DNA of 64,000 bases, taken from contig NC_090782.1 of assembly GCF_040054535.1 (NCBI RefSeq), forward strand, positions 25,037,501 through 25,101,500, read 5' to 3'. This DNA comes from Antennarius striatus. Its lineage: Eukaryota; Chordata; Actinopteri; Lophiiformes; Antennariidae. Of the stretch, positions 13,755-24,765 are shown in pieces. How positions within the stretch are numbered: position 1 is the stretch's first letter; each line of letters opens with the position of its first letter. The notes under the pieces are model-generated. The model saw only the letters and a program-made list of their open reading frames with translations. It was not told the DNA's origin and did no database searches. The translations under genes and the position numbers were made by a program.

Positions 13755-16700
13755 CTGAAGACTGACATTATAAGGGTGCAAACACACCGGACGTCCAAGT
13801 GTCTGACTTCAAAAGCATTCCTGATCGCTGACATGAGCCTGAAAAACATGTTAAAAACACGCTTGGTGGTGAAACACCAGCGCCGCTGCTCGGGCGACGC
13901 CCCCGGGTCACGGCAGCCCGTTGACCTGGACGCACGCAAACAAGCAAGCTCCATTTCCTGCACTCGGATTCCACACCCAGAACAACCACAGCCCCCCCTC
14001 TGACCCCACTGCACACACCATGGGGTCAGAGGTTAAATGTCGGGGTTTCTGCAGTCACCACCGCCATCTTTGATGACATCACTCACTCATCTTTGACCCT
14101 GAGCCACCAAACAGAAGGTAAATCAAAGATGGAGGTCACATCCGAAGGGTTCCTCCACCTAATGGTGGCGTCCCGGTGGACGAGAGGGAATAAATCCGTC
14201 AGGAGGAGGTCAGGGAAGGTTCCTCGGTACCGTGACGCGCTCAGGTTCCGCCGTTCCACCCGCACACGCTAACAAACACGCCTTCTGTCAAACACAGATG
14301 TTTTCCCAGGTGGAGGTTTCCACCATCCAGCGGCGCTCTGGTCCTCCCGTCCGGGTTATGAAAGCCCCTCTATGAGCCGATCGACAATAAAAAGGAGTCC
14401 AGCCGACGGGCCGGGTTGTTGGCACACGTTTATTTTCTTTATTTCAGCCAATCTAAATTTGACAGTGGACCGTTTTGTGTCTCAGAACAAGCAGAGTTTT
14501 GTAACGGCGCCGTGGACCGTTGGGCCGTTCCATGAAAACCTGTCCTCAACATTCAAAGAGGAATTTTTTCAAATGTAAAACTTAAAAAATATCAAATAAA
14601 TCACATTTTTTTCATTCTGGTTAGAAATACTTAATAGGAAATGTGATAATTCTATTAAAATGACCTGTTTTTAGGTTAAAATATCACGATTTTTCTGTTT
14701 CCATCAAGTTCACCTTCCACCCAGTCACACTAATGTCATTTTGCGCCAAAATGCAGCTCACTTCCTGTGAGTGACGCCACTAACAGGAAGTGAGCTTGAA
14801 GAAGTTGTTCACCAAACAAAGGTGAATGTTGATTTCTTTTTCATAATATTTTTGGTAGATTTTCCTTTCAAAACCTTCTCCGTTAGCGTAGCATCTCCAC
14901 CCAGGCTAACCGGTGCAGTGAAAAGTCAAACACTAGCATGCTAACTAGTCTAGAGCGAGCAGTTATGCTACATGTTGCGACAGCAAAACACTTTTTTTAA
15001 TGCACGTTATTGCTAGTTTGTGATGCCTTTACCTTTTTTGCACGTGAGCAACATAAAACAGCAACGTTTGGCAGGTATTTGGTCGTAAACACAGCTGTGT
15101 ATCAAGTGTAAACTACATTTAATCTGCAAGTTGTTGATGAATTTCAAACCCTTGGGGTGTATTTTTGCAGGCAATCTCCTTCCAGAAACGTGACTCCCCA
15201 CAAGAGCCTCTACGCGTCTCTGATGACCTAGTCTGCTTTAAGTTCATTTGGTCTTACCTGACTGATGGGCGCCGGCCTTCTGGCTGAGCCCGTTGCTTTG
15301 GAGGGAGGCGGATCGGGAGACGGGGGGACACCGGGTCGGGACAGGAACAAACGTCGGGTCCAAGTCCAAAATCAGCTGGTTCAGCTGCTCGATGGACTCG
15401 TCGATGTCCGTGGTTAACGACTCCAGATCCTCCTGCTGGGGGGGCTCGTTGACAGGCTGGGTACCTCCGTTTGATGCGATATCCTGATCCGCCAGTCTTC
15501 TCTGGACCGCCTCCCTGCTGCAGATTCCTCGAGTTGGCGTGTCGGGAGCCTCCAGGGGCGGAGGCTTCCGGCGGTATGTATCCATGACGCCGTCGGCCGC
15601 CTGCTGCTGCCGAACCCACGACTGCGTTGAGTACTCAGTTTGCATTTTGGGTAGGTTCTCCGAGGAGATGGAGCAGACACTGTTTGAACTTGGGACGTCT
15701 AAAGCCTGAGCCGTCACACCCCGGTCCTCATCGTCCAGTATGTCCGTTTCCCTCTCGCTGGACGAAGCCTCTCCGTTGGTCGTGAGGCCCATCCCGGATT
15801 CGTCTCCATCCATCTCATTCTTTCCCCCACTGGCGGCGAGCTCCGCCATGACCTCCAGAAGAGGCTGGACTATCTCAAAGTCCACCCCAGGGACCAGCTT
15901 CCCTGCCCGGACGCCCTTGTCTCGTGTTGCCCCTGCCTTCTTTCCTGGTCCGGTCTGCCCTTGCGAGGCAACAGAAAGACCCGAATCACTGCTGGCAGAC
16001 GGAGTTCGTTCACTGCAGCTGGCGGTTTGGGGGCATAAGACTTCTTCCTTGCTACTCTTCTTCCTCACTTGGCCATTTCCAGGATGCAGGACGTGAGCTG
16101 GAGCTGTAAAAAGAAGATTACTGGTCAAAGTTGGGACAGGAGAGTTGAGCCAAATGTAGAGAGCAAGCGAATTGTCATTTTGGGGTGGACTGTTCCTTTA
16201 AGACACACTTGCGTTTTTTCGCGTCTCGCTAAGTACGTCTAACTGTCTGGAGCTTGTATCACGAATTCGCAGTCGTCATACGGCGAATCCAGCCTTCCAG
16301 GCAGGAGGGTGGTGACGATCAGCTGTTCGCCGTCTGCCGGAGATCATCTCATTCCCGCTTTCAATATCTGATTCGCGCCGATGTGATGGTTCGATATGGA
16401 TACACGTGGCGTTCACGCATCAGCGTTTCATCAGCGGTAAAACACAGAGGATCACAGCAACCGTTAGGAGACACCAGGATGGAAGTTACAAAGACTATCC
16501 AGGAAAAGACTTCAGGGTCAAACGAAAGAAGAAAGCGAGTCATCAAAGTCAACCCCAAAGATAACTTCGACCAGTCCCAAGGCCAGAGACCGAGGAAAAG
16601 TCCAAGAGGAAAGATGGAATCAGAGTTATGTTGCTGTGGACACAGCCTGAAGGAACAAGTTCTGCTCTGATAAGTCGTGGCGTTCAGATAAGATCGCCTC

Positions 16701-16814
16701 CGACGGCGGCGGCGGCAACCCAACGGAGAGACGACCAGCGCCGAAAGAGCCTCTGGAGTCCAGAGAGGCAATAAAGCTCAAATACCAGACATGCATGGTG
16801 AAAGATCACGGCTG

Positions 16815-16857
<43 letters not shown>

Positions 16858-19800
16858 CAACTTTCACAAGAACCTAAGAGCTCCAGAATGGACAGAAAGA
16901 CACACAAAGGCAGCTAGCTTACGTTACCGGCACTGGAGTTCAACTTTCACTGCTCCCGCCGCAGACTAGAAACAGGATGGGAACGCTCCCCGGAGCCAAT
17001 GCCCCCTCCCACCACCGACCCCCCCAGAGAAAGAGGAAACGGGCTGGGAGGGCTAGGACAAGGACGGAAAGGGAAGGATGAGGTGACAGGGAGTCGCTCC
17101 GGCCTCCGGCGCGGGAAGACGAGGTCAGAACAGTCTCTCTTAAGGTGCTAACATCCCCCCTCTCTCTCTCTCTCGCTTTTTATGCTCCGTCCAGAATCCC
17201 CGCCTTCCCAGTCATGCTTTGCCTCATCCCTCCCCCCCTGCATCCAGTCACTCAGGTAGGTATGGCTAAGAGAGAGAGAGAAGCAGTGGTGAGGAACGGA
17301 GAGGTGGATCATTCACCAGCGGCTCTAGTTCGTACACAGGTGGGACAGTTTGTGCAGCAATTCGAGAAAAAAGAACCCAAAGGACCTTGAGCCGCCCAAA
17401 TATGGAGAGGGGAATGTAAACACGGGGGCGGGTCAAAGAAGCTAGGGGGGAGGGGACAGGGATGCGGTGGACAACCTGCAACTTGAACCTGAAAACAACA
17501 CGGAGACAGGAGAGACAGGGAAGACGAGGGGATGAAGGGATAGAGTGACAAACAGAGGTGTGGGGGGGGGTAAAGTAGAACCACCTGTGGCTAAAAACAA
17601 CATTCCTGTACGCGGCCGCATCGCTCGCTGCTCGCCACCTTCGTTACGCGCCTGTGGTTAAACCTCATGGTCATGTTTTCGGCCTTTTTCCATCTAAATT
17701 ACATGGAGCGGATTTAGCAGCGGCAGAAAACAGCTGGAGCGCCACTTCTTTGTGTGTTTTTCTGCTCCTGCCGCCTCCAAACACGGGCTGGGTGTAGCTG
17801 CCATCAGATCTGATCGCCGCTCCACCCGTTTGAAAGACCTCTTTGTGACAGCGGCGGCTAGAAGCTGTCAAGCTGACGACCGGACAATCACCCAACGGAC
17901 CGAACCCAAGTGAAAATGAACAACTTAGCTCTGTTAAGGCTAAGATGTTAGCGCTGTGCTTCTTTCAGATCAACATGATGAATCTTCTGTTTAAGCAAAC
18001 TACAAAGTAAAAGTTTTGCGTAGGGGCGGGGCATTGATAAGACACGCCCCCACGTCAGAGGTGGTTAGTTTTAGCTCCAATTTTGGTCTCCACCATCGCC
18101 GCTAACTAAAAAAATGTCTAACAGTGCACACTTGTTACTCGCGGTTAATGTGTTCCAGGAACCACACGCAAAAAACAAATTCCACGATATAGCAACGAAC
18201 TATCTTATTATTTACGGTAATTTATGAACCAAAAATAAGCTTCAAAGAACATTTATTCGACCATGTTGACGAGGGACACGCCCTCTTCGCTGTGACATCA
18301 CGACTTTCTCCACCTCAATGTGTTCGTATGAGCCCACCAGAGGAGCAGAAAGCCAGACAAACATACCTCTAACGGTAGGAGTCGCGTCCCGGTAGGAATC
18401 TCGCCGGACCAGAGGGTCCAGGGTGTCGTAGTCCACAGTCACGCCGGCGCCGTTGTGCCACAGCTCCCGGCCTGTTGCAATAAAAAGAAGCGCCGCCAGT
18501 CAGAGAAGCAACAGCAGCAGCTGATTCCGATCATGTCAATCTGATTGAACCCGTGACGTGACCTTTGGTTTCGTCTCGGCATCATTCCTATTTTTGCGTG
18601 TCTGAATGTGTGTGATTGTCTGGATTCCTGTCAGATGTGTGTGTGTGATAACCCCTTATATTACTTCCTGTTGAGAGGCAAAGCGTGTAATGTTTTGGGG
18701 GGGCGGGGGGCGCTGAGGGCCAGTTTGGCGCCATCCTCCCGGTGCCCAACACTGCCCCCATCTGGCCAACTGTGGAAGGTGAAAACCTTTCATTCACAGG
18801 TCGTGAGTGTGCGTCTGTCTTGTTTCCATGTCTGCAGGGTTTGGCGTCAGGTGGTTTTACTCTTACTTCACTCCTTCACGTCGTGATACGACTAAGGAGT
18901 CCGTTGATGTTGTTGTCTTTCCTTCACTGTCAAGTCTTCATCGTGGATAAAAAGACTGTTGGGGAAAACTTTCATGAACCGAATTAACTCCCTCAACTCA
19001 ACCCCCCCACAAACGTTTGAGCTCCGAGAGCTGGAGCCGATAAATAACACTGAATGCTCTCATCTCCAGCTGCTCCCTTGTTCTTTGTTCTGTTTTATAT
19101 TTAGAAGCGTTGGAGTCCCGGGTCTGAACTTGTAAAAGCTTCAAAAGTTCACCTCTTATCTTCTCAGGGCCGTCAGAAAAAAACAGCTCCACTTTTCCAT
19201 CGTCTGGGAACCGGGGATCTGGAGGAAGAACAGCAAAATGAGACACGTGGGTGGATAAACACTGGACGTCCTTCCGTGCGTCCTGCGCACCTGTGCACCT
19301 GATAAAACATCCAAGGTTAGTTGATCAGGGCCGTATTTACAGGGGAGGGGGAAGGGCAGCGGAAATACGGGAGCGTTTATCAGCTGTAGATAAAGACCAG
19401 AGCGCTGGCGACGATGGCGGTGGGTGATAAATACCTTCGCTGGCGCAGTCCAGGTCCGCCTTGAAGAAGGTGAGGGTGTGACCGTGGATGAGACCCGTGT
19501 GAAACTGGACGCGGAAGACGACCTGACGGCTGGACAAGCGACTGTTTTTATCGTAACAGACCACCTGAATTCAGACAGACGGCGCTTTAATATCGGGGGA
19601 AGGTGTTCGCCTCAACGTTGACATTTGTGTCATGGTAAATAAGACGCATTATAAGTAGTTATGAAGGCCCTGCATGGCATGTCTCACCATGATGTCCCCC
19701 ATCAGCAGCTGAGCCGGCTGGAGCACCAGGTACAGCTGGTCCGTCTGGGTGGCGTTAGCATGGCTGATGGATTTAAAACAAAACATCAGTGCCTCCCATT

Positions 19801-22223
19801 TGACTCTGGAACATCTCCAGACGTGATGAAGACACTTCAGGTGATTCCTTACTACACTGCTGACGTGCAAACGGCTTGCAGACTCTGGTAGACCCGCAGG
19901 AACAGACAGCACCCTGAGGAAAACCCAGAACAGCTGCTTGAGAACGAGGAACAACCCAACGCCTTAATGGTGGTTGAGGTCGTCCTTTCTTCGGACCAGC
20001 ACCAATCTGGTTCTGCTTCCTCAGACATTTGCTCCTTACCTCCATCTGGTCGTAGTTTGGGAAGACCGTGAAGAACGATACAGAGGAGAAACGATGGAGA
20101 TGGGCTCATTCTCAGTCCTCCCTTCAGCATGCTGCCCAACGTCCACACGTACCTGGAGAGGACGGAGACGTGAACACCATTGGTCAACCATTGGACCACC
20201 ATTGATTGGTGACCAGTCGACAGTCAATAGTCGCAGCAGATCTACATCAGCGGCTCAGATCTAAACACCTGCTGACCTTTGACCACCAGGTTCTTACCGT
20301 TTTTGCGAAGGGGTCATCAGAGGGGACAGCTTATCGGTGTAGAACTTCCTCATGGCAAAGCGGTCCAGAGAAAGGTCTGCACTGAGGGAGAGGCACAGGT
20401 TCAGTCTGTCAGACTCACAGGGTTGTGACCTGAAGGGGGTCTAGAACTCAGTGTCAGGGTTTGGTTGGACAGAACAGTCTCTGCTGGAAGGAAGACATGT
20501 GTGGTGAGAACAACCATGATGAAGGGATTAGGGACAATGGTGCTGAACAGAAGACAGGAAATGGAGGTGGAGGTAATGAAGATGTTGAGGTTCTCCAGGA
20601 GTGACCAGGTGGATGGGATCAGAAATGAGTTCCTCAGAGGAACAGCCAAGGTGAGATGTTCTGGAGACAAAGTCAAAGAGAGCAGACTCTGATGGTTTGG
20701 ACACATCCAGAGGAGAGATGGTGAGGATGTTGGTGAAAGGGTGATGAGGATGGAGCCACCAGGAAAGAGGACAAGAGGAAGACCAAAGAGAAGGTGGATG
20801 GAAAACATGAGCGGTGGTGGTGTTAGAGAAGAGGATGAAGAAGATGGACTGACATGGAAAAGGTGGCCACGCTGTGGTCTACGTGATGTTAAACGTGAAC
20901 CATAAGGTGTTTCTGAGTGAACGCTCTCCTCGCTTTAACCCCTTCCCTGCCTCCACGTCTTCTGGTTACCTGGCCGACATGTTGCTGAAGTGGATGTAGG
21001 AAGCCACCAAGACGCCGAGCCGACCTTTCCCTCCCTGTGGAGAACAAACACAGGATCAGACCCGGTTCCACCGCCGCCGCGCTCCGTTCGTCCGAGGACG
21101 GGTGGGGTGTACCCTGCAGTGCAGCACCAGGACGTGCTTTGGATGCACCTCCAGCCAGTTCTCCATCGCGGTGCAGACGCTGAAGATCTGGTTCAGGTTG
21201 GGGGCCAGGAGATCCAGCCAACCAGTGTCCAGAACCTGAGGAACAAACCACACATGCTGTGAAGTGGGTGAAGCGGCGGCACACCGGGTGTCACATGGGT
21301 GCTCTGGGTGTCTCACAGGTGTGCCGGGGCCTTACCTCCAGGTTCATGCCAGAGAGGGCGTCGCTCCTCTGAGAGACGTTGATGAGCTGGAGGAAGGAGA
21401 AGGAGGAGAGTTTCAAAATGAGCTCTGACCATTTGAAAGCAGCCGTGCTGTGATTGGCTGGCCCTCATCATGTGACTCCTGAACCACAAAATCCTGCATC
21501 TAGAATGTGGATTACTTTGGCATCATCAGTGTTCTTGTTTTCCTGGATCTAAATGAGGATCTGGATCCGTCGCTACCTGGTTTTATAATTTAATTATATT
21601 ATGTGTGGAACTCTTGAATGAAAAAGTCTCAGGTTAATAGGTGGAAGAATAAATGTGTTTTATTTATATTAATCATGTGGTTATTGATCAGCAACCAAAC
21701 CTGTGTTAAATTCTACTTTATCAGAGATATAAAAGAGATAAAGTTCACAGCAGCTCACGAAAACAATGGGTGGAGATACAGAATTATGACAAACTCTAAA
21801 AAAAAAAACTGAAGAGAGGAGATTAGAAGCAGGGACAAAATGAAAAAACAAGGATGAAATAAATTTTAAAAAAGAAATAAAAAATATAGATATGAAAGAA
21901 GGAAGTGAAGCAAAAATGAAAGTAAAAGTGAAATTTTGCACATACAAAAATCATTTGAATATTTGTATGGATCTCTGGTCTTTAAATGAATTACTTATCA
22001 ACTTTATAGACATAACTTCTTATTTGAGTACTGTGCTATGATCTAGTAACTCTGATGTAATCTGATTACTCACCATACAGTTGTGTGCGTGCTTGGACTG
22101 CAGCATGAGCAGAATCTCCTGCAGGCTCTGCCGGTAGGTCTCCTCTGGACATCGGGGAGGACAGAAGACGATGATGATGCGTTCAGTGACGTAGGTCAAA
22201 TCCATCTGCTGCACGTCGTCCAT
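1..22223 (-). CDS. tns3: Tensin-3, 25 coding exons, C-terminus cut by the left window edge
   Basis: Focal-adhesion adaptor linking integrin tails to actin and signalling. Coding exons in transcript order: 22223-22074, 21386-21336, 21235-21113, 21034-20970, 20381-20298, 20152-20040, 19913-19853, 19763-19688, 19564-19435, 19218-19153, 18471-18367, 16103-15258, 13348-13236, 12768-12660, 3581-3422, 3353-2827, 2318-2235, 2153-2022, 1943-1848, 1451-1374, 820-743, 631-463, 384-316, 190-161, 76-1. All junctions are GT-AG and in frame, giving 1197 residues to the edge. The start ATG has a strong context (CCGCCATGG). The PTP domain holds an intact P-loop HCRGGKGR near residue 107, split by an intron; a C2 domain follows to about residue 305. 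A long Ser/Pro-rich middle precedes the SH2 domain (about 945-1055, [16 protein letters not shown]) and a PTB domain from about 1075. SH2 wording [18 protein letters not shown] and PTB wording ACNVWYL match TNS3 rather than TNS1 or TNS2, from memory. The weakest exons are 13348-13236 and 12768-12660, in the poorly conserved middle. Upstream non-coding exons were not located. Confidence 0.93.
411..452. repeat. (GT)n microsatellite in a tns3 intron
   Basis: About 20 GT units between two PTB-domain exons, 10 bases from the next exon's donor site. Confidence 0.97.
636..685. repeat. (CA)n microsatellite beside a tns3 acceptor
   Basis: About 24 CA units beginning 5 bases upstream (in transcript sense) of the acceptor of exon 463-631. 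In the transcript it reads as a long GT run in place of a pyrimidine tract. Confidence 0.97.
824..851. repeat. (CA)n microsatellite beside a tns3 acceptor
   Basis: About 13 CA units just upstream, in transcript sense, of the acceptor of exon 743-820. Confidence 0.95.
1002..1040. repeat. (AT)n microsatellite in a tns3 intron
   Basis: About 19 AT units, flanked by ACAGTATAT and ATACTGTATAT, which makes the block palindromic. Confidence 0.95.
2553..2821 (-). mobile_element. Tigger/pogo-like MITE copy A, next to a tns3 splice donor
   Basis: Ends: CAGTAATCCCTCGCACACTC at the left and GTAACGGGCGTACTGTA at the right, an imperfect terminal inverted repeat starting TACAGTA. The internal signature TCACGTGACACC, CCAATAGAATT (reverse) and AAAGGTAATACAGATAGA-like stretches are shared with the other copies. 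The right end lies within six bases of the donor site of the tns3 exon 2827-3353. Confidence 0.8.
3617..3654. repeat. (GT)n microsatellite in a tns3 intron
   Basis: About 18 GT units, 36 bases from exon 3422-3581. Confidence 0.97.
4398..4436. repeat. (CA)n microsatellite in a tns3 intron
   Basis: About 19 CA units. Confidence 0.97.
6588..6865 (+). mobile_element. Tigger/pogo-like MITE copy B
   Basis: Shares AACCACCTTCTGTCTGTATTA, TGATAGACTGTTTAAAGCAC, CAGCCAATAGAATGCGCGTA and TCACGTGACT with copies A, C and D. It starts near CGCCCTTGTTACC; the right terminus is not clear. Confidence 0.75.
7066..7321 (-). mobile_element. Tigger/pogo-like MITE copy C
   Basis: Left end ACAGTATTCCCTCGATTATT and right end GTAACAAGGGATTACTGTAT form the terminal inverted repeat, with TA at both edges. 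The interior shares TCACGTGATACCGTACGCG and TAATACAGATAGAAGGTGGT with the other copies, minus the segment around the CCAATAGAAT motif. Confidence 0.8.
8431..8467. repeat. (CA)n microsatellite in a tns3 intron
   Basis: About 18 CA units. Confidence 0.97.
8648..9010 (+). mobile_element. Tigger/pogo-like MITE copy D, the longest
   Basis: Starts near TGATCCCTCGTTCCTCGCGG, then GTTCCAGGAACCACACGCAA, AACCACCTTCTATCTGTATT, CACGGAACGTAGCGCACTTC and CAATAGAATTCACGTAGGGT. The right end around 9000 is degraded. The Tigger/pogo assignment rests on the CAGTAATCCCTCGTT-type terminus, TA target and the CGCGGTTAATGCGTTCC motif. Confidence 0.78.
9170..10004. mobile_element. hAT-type DNA transposon remnant with 8-bp target duplication
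   Basis: The left end starts CAGTGGTCCCCAGCCCCCGG and the right end carries GGTTGGGGACTG, with ACCGGTCCGTGG-type subterminal repeats. The same 8 bp, ATGTAAGA, flank both ends (9162-9169 and 10005-10012), as hAT insertion predicts. Around 9480-9600 the plus strand retains a broken transposase C-terminus (a TYLCE-GFSA-like, VKTKLE-like stretch). It lies in the 9-kb tns3 intron. Confidence 0.85.
11520..11890 (+). repeat. Foldback-type interspersed repeat, copy 1 (tns3 intron)
   Basis: About 70-80% similar by eye to 38665-39020, sharing GCGACACCCC, CTCTGACCTACTGTCA, ACACTGGCCTTCTCCCTCGT and TTCTCAAGGTCA. The central inverted repeat is decayed here. Confidence 0.75.
12491..12521. repeat. (CA)n microsatellite in a tns3 intron
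   Basis: About 15 CA units. Confidence 0.95.
12838..12906. repeat. (CA)n microsatellite upstream of a tns3 exon
   Basis: About 34 CA units with one AA interruption. Confidence 0.97.
13708..13752. repeat. (GT)n microsatellite in a tns3 intron
   Basis: About 22 GT units. Confidence 0.97.
14610..14875 (+). repeat. Interspersed repeat with conserved ACTTCCTGT hairpin, copy 1
   Basis: Contains CTCACTTCCTGT (14758-14769) and its perfect complement ACAGGAAGTGAG around a 14-base loop. It shares flanks CAGTCACACTAATGTCATTTTGC and ATATTTTTGGTAGATTTTC (ends quoted) with 35670-35945. It lies in a tns3 intron. Confidence 0.75.
16820..16854. repeat. (CA)n microsatellite in a tns3 intron
   Basis: About 17 CA units. 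Confidence 0.97.
18125..18240 (+). mobile_element. Tigger/pogo-like MITE copy E, left part only
   Basis: TTACTCGCGGTTAATGTGTTCCAGGAACCACACGC, described by its ends, matches the left 100 bp of copy D, then CACGATATAGCAACGAACTA. The rest is missing. It lies in a tns3 intron. Confidence 0.75.
20401..20850 (+). mobile_element. LINE 3' coding fragment in a tns3 intron
   Basis: Plus-strand translation gives [35 protein letters not shown] and [14 protein letters not shown], the C-terminal end of a fish non-LTR retrotransposon reverse transcriptase. It lies antisense to tns3 in the intron between 20382 and 20969. A fragment of the same region lies at 40795-41036 in the opposite orientation. Confidence 0.7.
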
Positions 22224-23681
22224 GGCGGATTCTGGTCACATGGGCGCCCTGCAGGAAGTGAAACTCGAGATGGAAAGTCATGGAACATTTAGGGAAGCGA
22301 GAACTTTCCCTGCCGGTCAGCAGATGTTTGTGTCCCATCAGGTTTCTGAGCCTCGCCGTCCAAATGTGGTCAGTTTGAGTAACCCTGGGATCCTTTTATG
22401 GGATGTGAGGCTAAAACAGGGCGGGGCAGGGGCCAAAAATATGAGGACCTGACCCCAAAGCTGTGTGATGGGATCACGCGTTAAGCTTTGACCCGTAGAG
22501 ATGAGTCACAGAAGGACGCTGCCGCCCAGAAACACCAAAACCCAACAGGAACAAACCAATAAAATCACAACCTGAGGATCACAGGGCCGCCTGTTTGCAT
22601 TCAAATGTTTTTAGCCACCTTTAATGGGTTTTTTTTAAAGTTACCCCATTAAATACGACAGGAAGTTGAAGGTTCTACCCTACTGTCACCATACTGGATC
22701 ACCCCGACTTCCTGTTAGCATACGGGTGAAGCTAACGCCCATTAGTGCATGTCTTGGCAAGCCAGACGGCGCAGCAGACAGCGTGCAGCGATGCGGTTAA
22801 CCTCGCCTTCACCCCGACCATGTGACCACAGGAGAGTAAACAGCGATAAAAACCATTTTCACCAGTTGACCAGAATAACCCACTGGGAACCACCGCAGCA
22901 GGAGTGGAACGCTCCCCGCTCCCAGTTCAACCAGTCACAGGTCCAGTCGAGATGTGTCATTACGACCAGGTCTCTGGATATGTGTATAAAATTAATGTAG
23001 GAAACCACGTGGCTGCAGGAGGTGTGACAAGTTATTGATTTACAATTCCACAGAAGAGACCATTCCATTCCACAGAAGAGCCTATTGTCATCTTATCTCC
23101 TCGCTGCCTCCACCCACAATCTGTGATTGGTTTTCTAGCAGCAGAACACAAACTGAAGATTGGTTTAATAATAAAGTTCAACTGAAAATCACCTCAAATA
23201 CAAAGTATGACCTGAAAACCACCACAACGGGGCAAAGTGACCAATAAAATCCAGATCTATCAAGAAGGGGAATACTCACAAACATGACAACAGACATCCA
23301 GGAGCGAACTGGAAACTGGTGAAAGCATCAAATGAACATCAAGATCAGCTGGTGAACAGGAACAGAAGAAACCTTCAGGCCCGGAGAACGACTGGAAGCT
23401 GCTTCAGCCCTCAGCTGATTGTGATCTGACTGTAATGAAGGTCTGGTGTGTTTGTAACCCCTGCTGACGAGGAGAGAGGAGGACCAGGAAGTCCTGAGCA
23501 GGACCAGGAAGTCCAGAGGAGGACGTGACGCACACAGAGCGCCAGCCGCCAAACAGCCCAGTGGATTCTGGGGCTGATGTTTCTCCCACTTCTCATTGAA
23601 TTAGTTTGGATTTCAATTCAGTTGAACTTTATTAACGCCTAAAGATTAATTAATCTGCAGCTCATGTACGTAGCTGCAACT

Positions 23682-23940
23682 CAGCATGCACACACAGCTA
23701 GCTGCGCAGCAGAGCATGCACACGCAGCTAGCTGCGCAGCAGAGCATGCACACGCAGCTAGCTGCGCAGCAGAGCATGCACACGCAGCTAGCTGCGCAGC
23801 AGGGCATGCACACACTGCTAGCTGCGCAGCAGAGCATACACACGCAGCTAGCTGCGCAGCAGAGCATGCACACACTGCTAGCTGCGCAGCAGAGCATGCA
23901 CACACTGCTAGCTGCGCAGCAGAGCATGCACATGCAGCTC
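23682..23940. repeat. 30-bp minisatellite, about 8.6 units
   Basis: The unit AGCATGCACACGCAGCTAGC plus TGCGCAGCAG is repeated with few substitutions and contains a 12-bp palindrome GCAGCTAGCTGC. Because 30 is a multiple of three, several frames on both strands stay open. These are repeat artefacts, not genes. Confidence 0.95.
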
Positions 23941-24709
23941 ATGATGGGACGGAGATTCGTGAATGAACGGCTCTTTGTTTCTTCTCCTTTCAGGAATTCA
24001 AGCTTTTATGGACTGGATATAAATTAAGATTTTATTCCACGTTTTCTTACATATTTTTCCAGTTCACTATAAATAATTTCCTTATCAGAGCACTGACAGA
24101 AATAAATGTGTGATGTAAAGTTATTTCTGTCCAGTGTTTTACTGCTGAATGCTTTAGGTTTGATGTTGTGTTCAATAAAAATGACATGGACTGATTTTGT
24201 TTGCACCTTAGCAGGATGAGCTGGTCGGCTAATTGATTATTTTAGATGCACATAAGGGGGGGTGGGGGGTGGCTCCAGGAATGTTTTCATCTCTTCTTTT
24301 AACATTGCTAGAAAGGGCGTCTTTACCCCAGTTGTGAAAAACAACTGAAACGATTCCCACAAACCACCGGGGAGGGTTGCGGCCCGGGCCGGGTTAGCCC
24401 AGCGACGCTAGCAGGACCGTTCCTTCTTGGTGGGGGTGTCGTGTTTCCAGCGCCACTCTCGCCAAGGTAGGAACTTTTTATCTCTAAATAACCACCACCT
24501 TGATTCACATGGTGTGCTTTTCAAACAAACAGGGACTCGTCGGGTTCTTCTGTTCCCGCCTGATGTTTTCTGGCTGAAACAGTCGACAGGGTTGGGCTGA
24601 AAATCTGGAACAACTACTCTCCAATTATGTATTCCTGGGCTGTTTTTTCTACATATTTAGAACCTAAAGTCGCCTCAGGAACCAAAACAAACGGAAGTGA
24701 AGGACTGTA

Positions 24710-24711
<2 letters not shown>

Positions 24712-24763
<52 letters not shown>

Positions 24764-24765
24764 AA
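24712..24765. repeat. (CA)n microsatellite, intergenic
   Basis: About 24 CA units, with one TA near the right end. Confidence 0.97.

Larger units (their letters stand above)
13349..15257. other. tns3 intron (1.9 kb)
   Basis: Contains a GT microsatellite at 13708 and the hairpin repeat at 14610. Otherwise no coding or repeat signal was recognised. Confidence 0.7.
16104..18366. other. tns3 intron (2.3 kb)
   Basis: Holds a CA microsatellite, a CT-rich stretch near 17155, a CpG-rich part near 16680 and 17590, and MITE copy E. The CpG-rich parts might hide an internal promoter, but no exon could be supported. Confidence 0.6.

Noticed and set aside
16170-16205. GGGGTGGACTGTTCCTTTAAG, resembling the terminus of a fish DNA transposon
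   Set aside because: Only one end is visible, with no partner terminus or target duplication found, so it was not called as an element.
16254-16771. Open frames of 136-138 codons on both strands
   Set aside because: Composition and lack of splice partners or homology suggest chance in a CpG-rich intron segment; the two frames overlap antiparallel.
23682-23940. Possible CRISPR-like array (regular 30-bp direct repeats)
   Set aside because: The repeats are contiguous without unique spacers and the genome is vertebrate; it is a minisatellite.
23646-24027. Overlapping open frames on both strands with decapeptide repeats (Ala/His/Ser/Cys-rich)
   Set aside because: All arise from the 30-bp minisatellite, whose period is a multiple of three; there is no start context, splice signal or family match.
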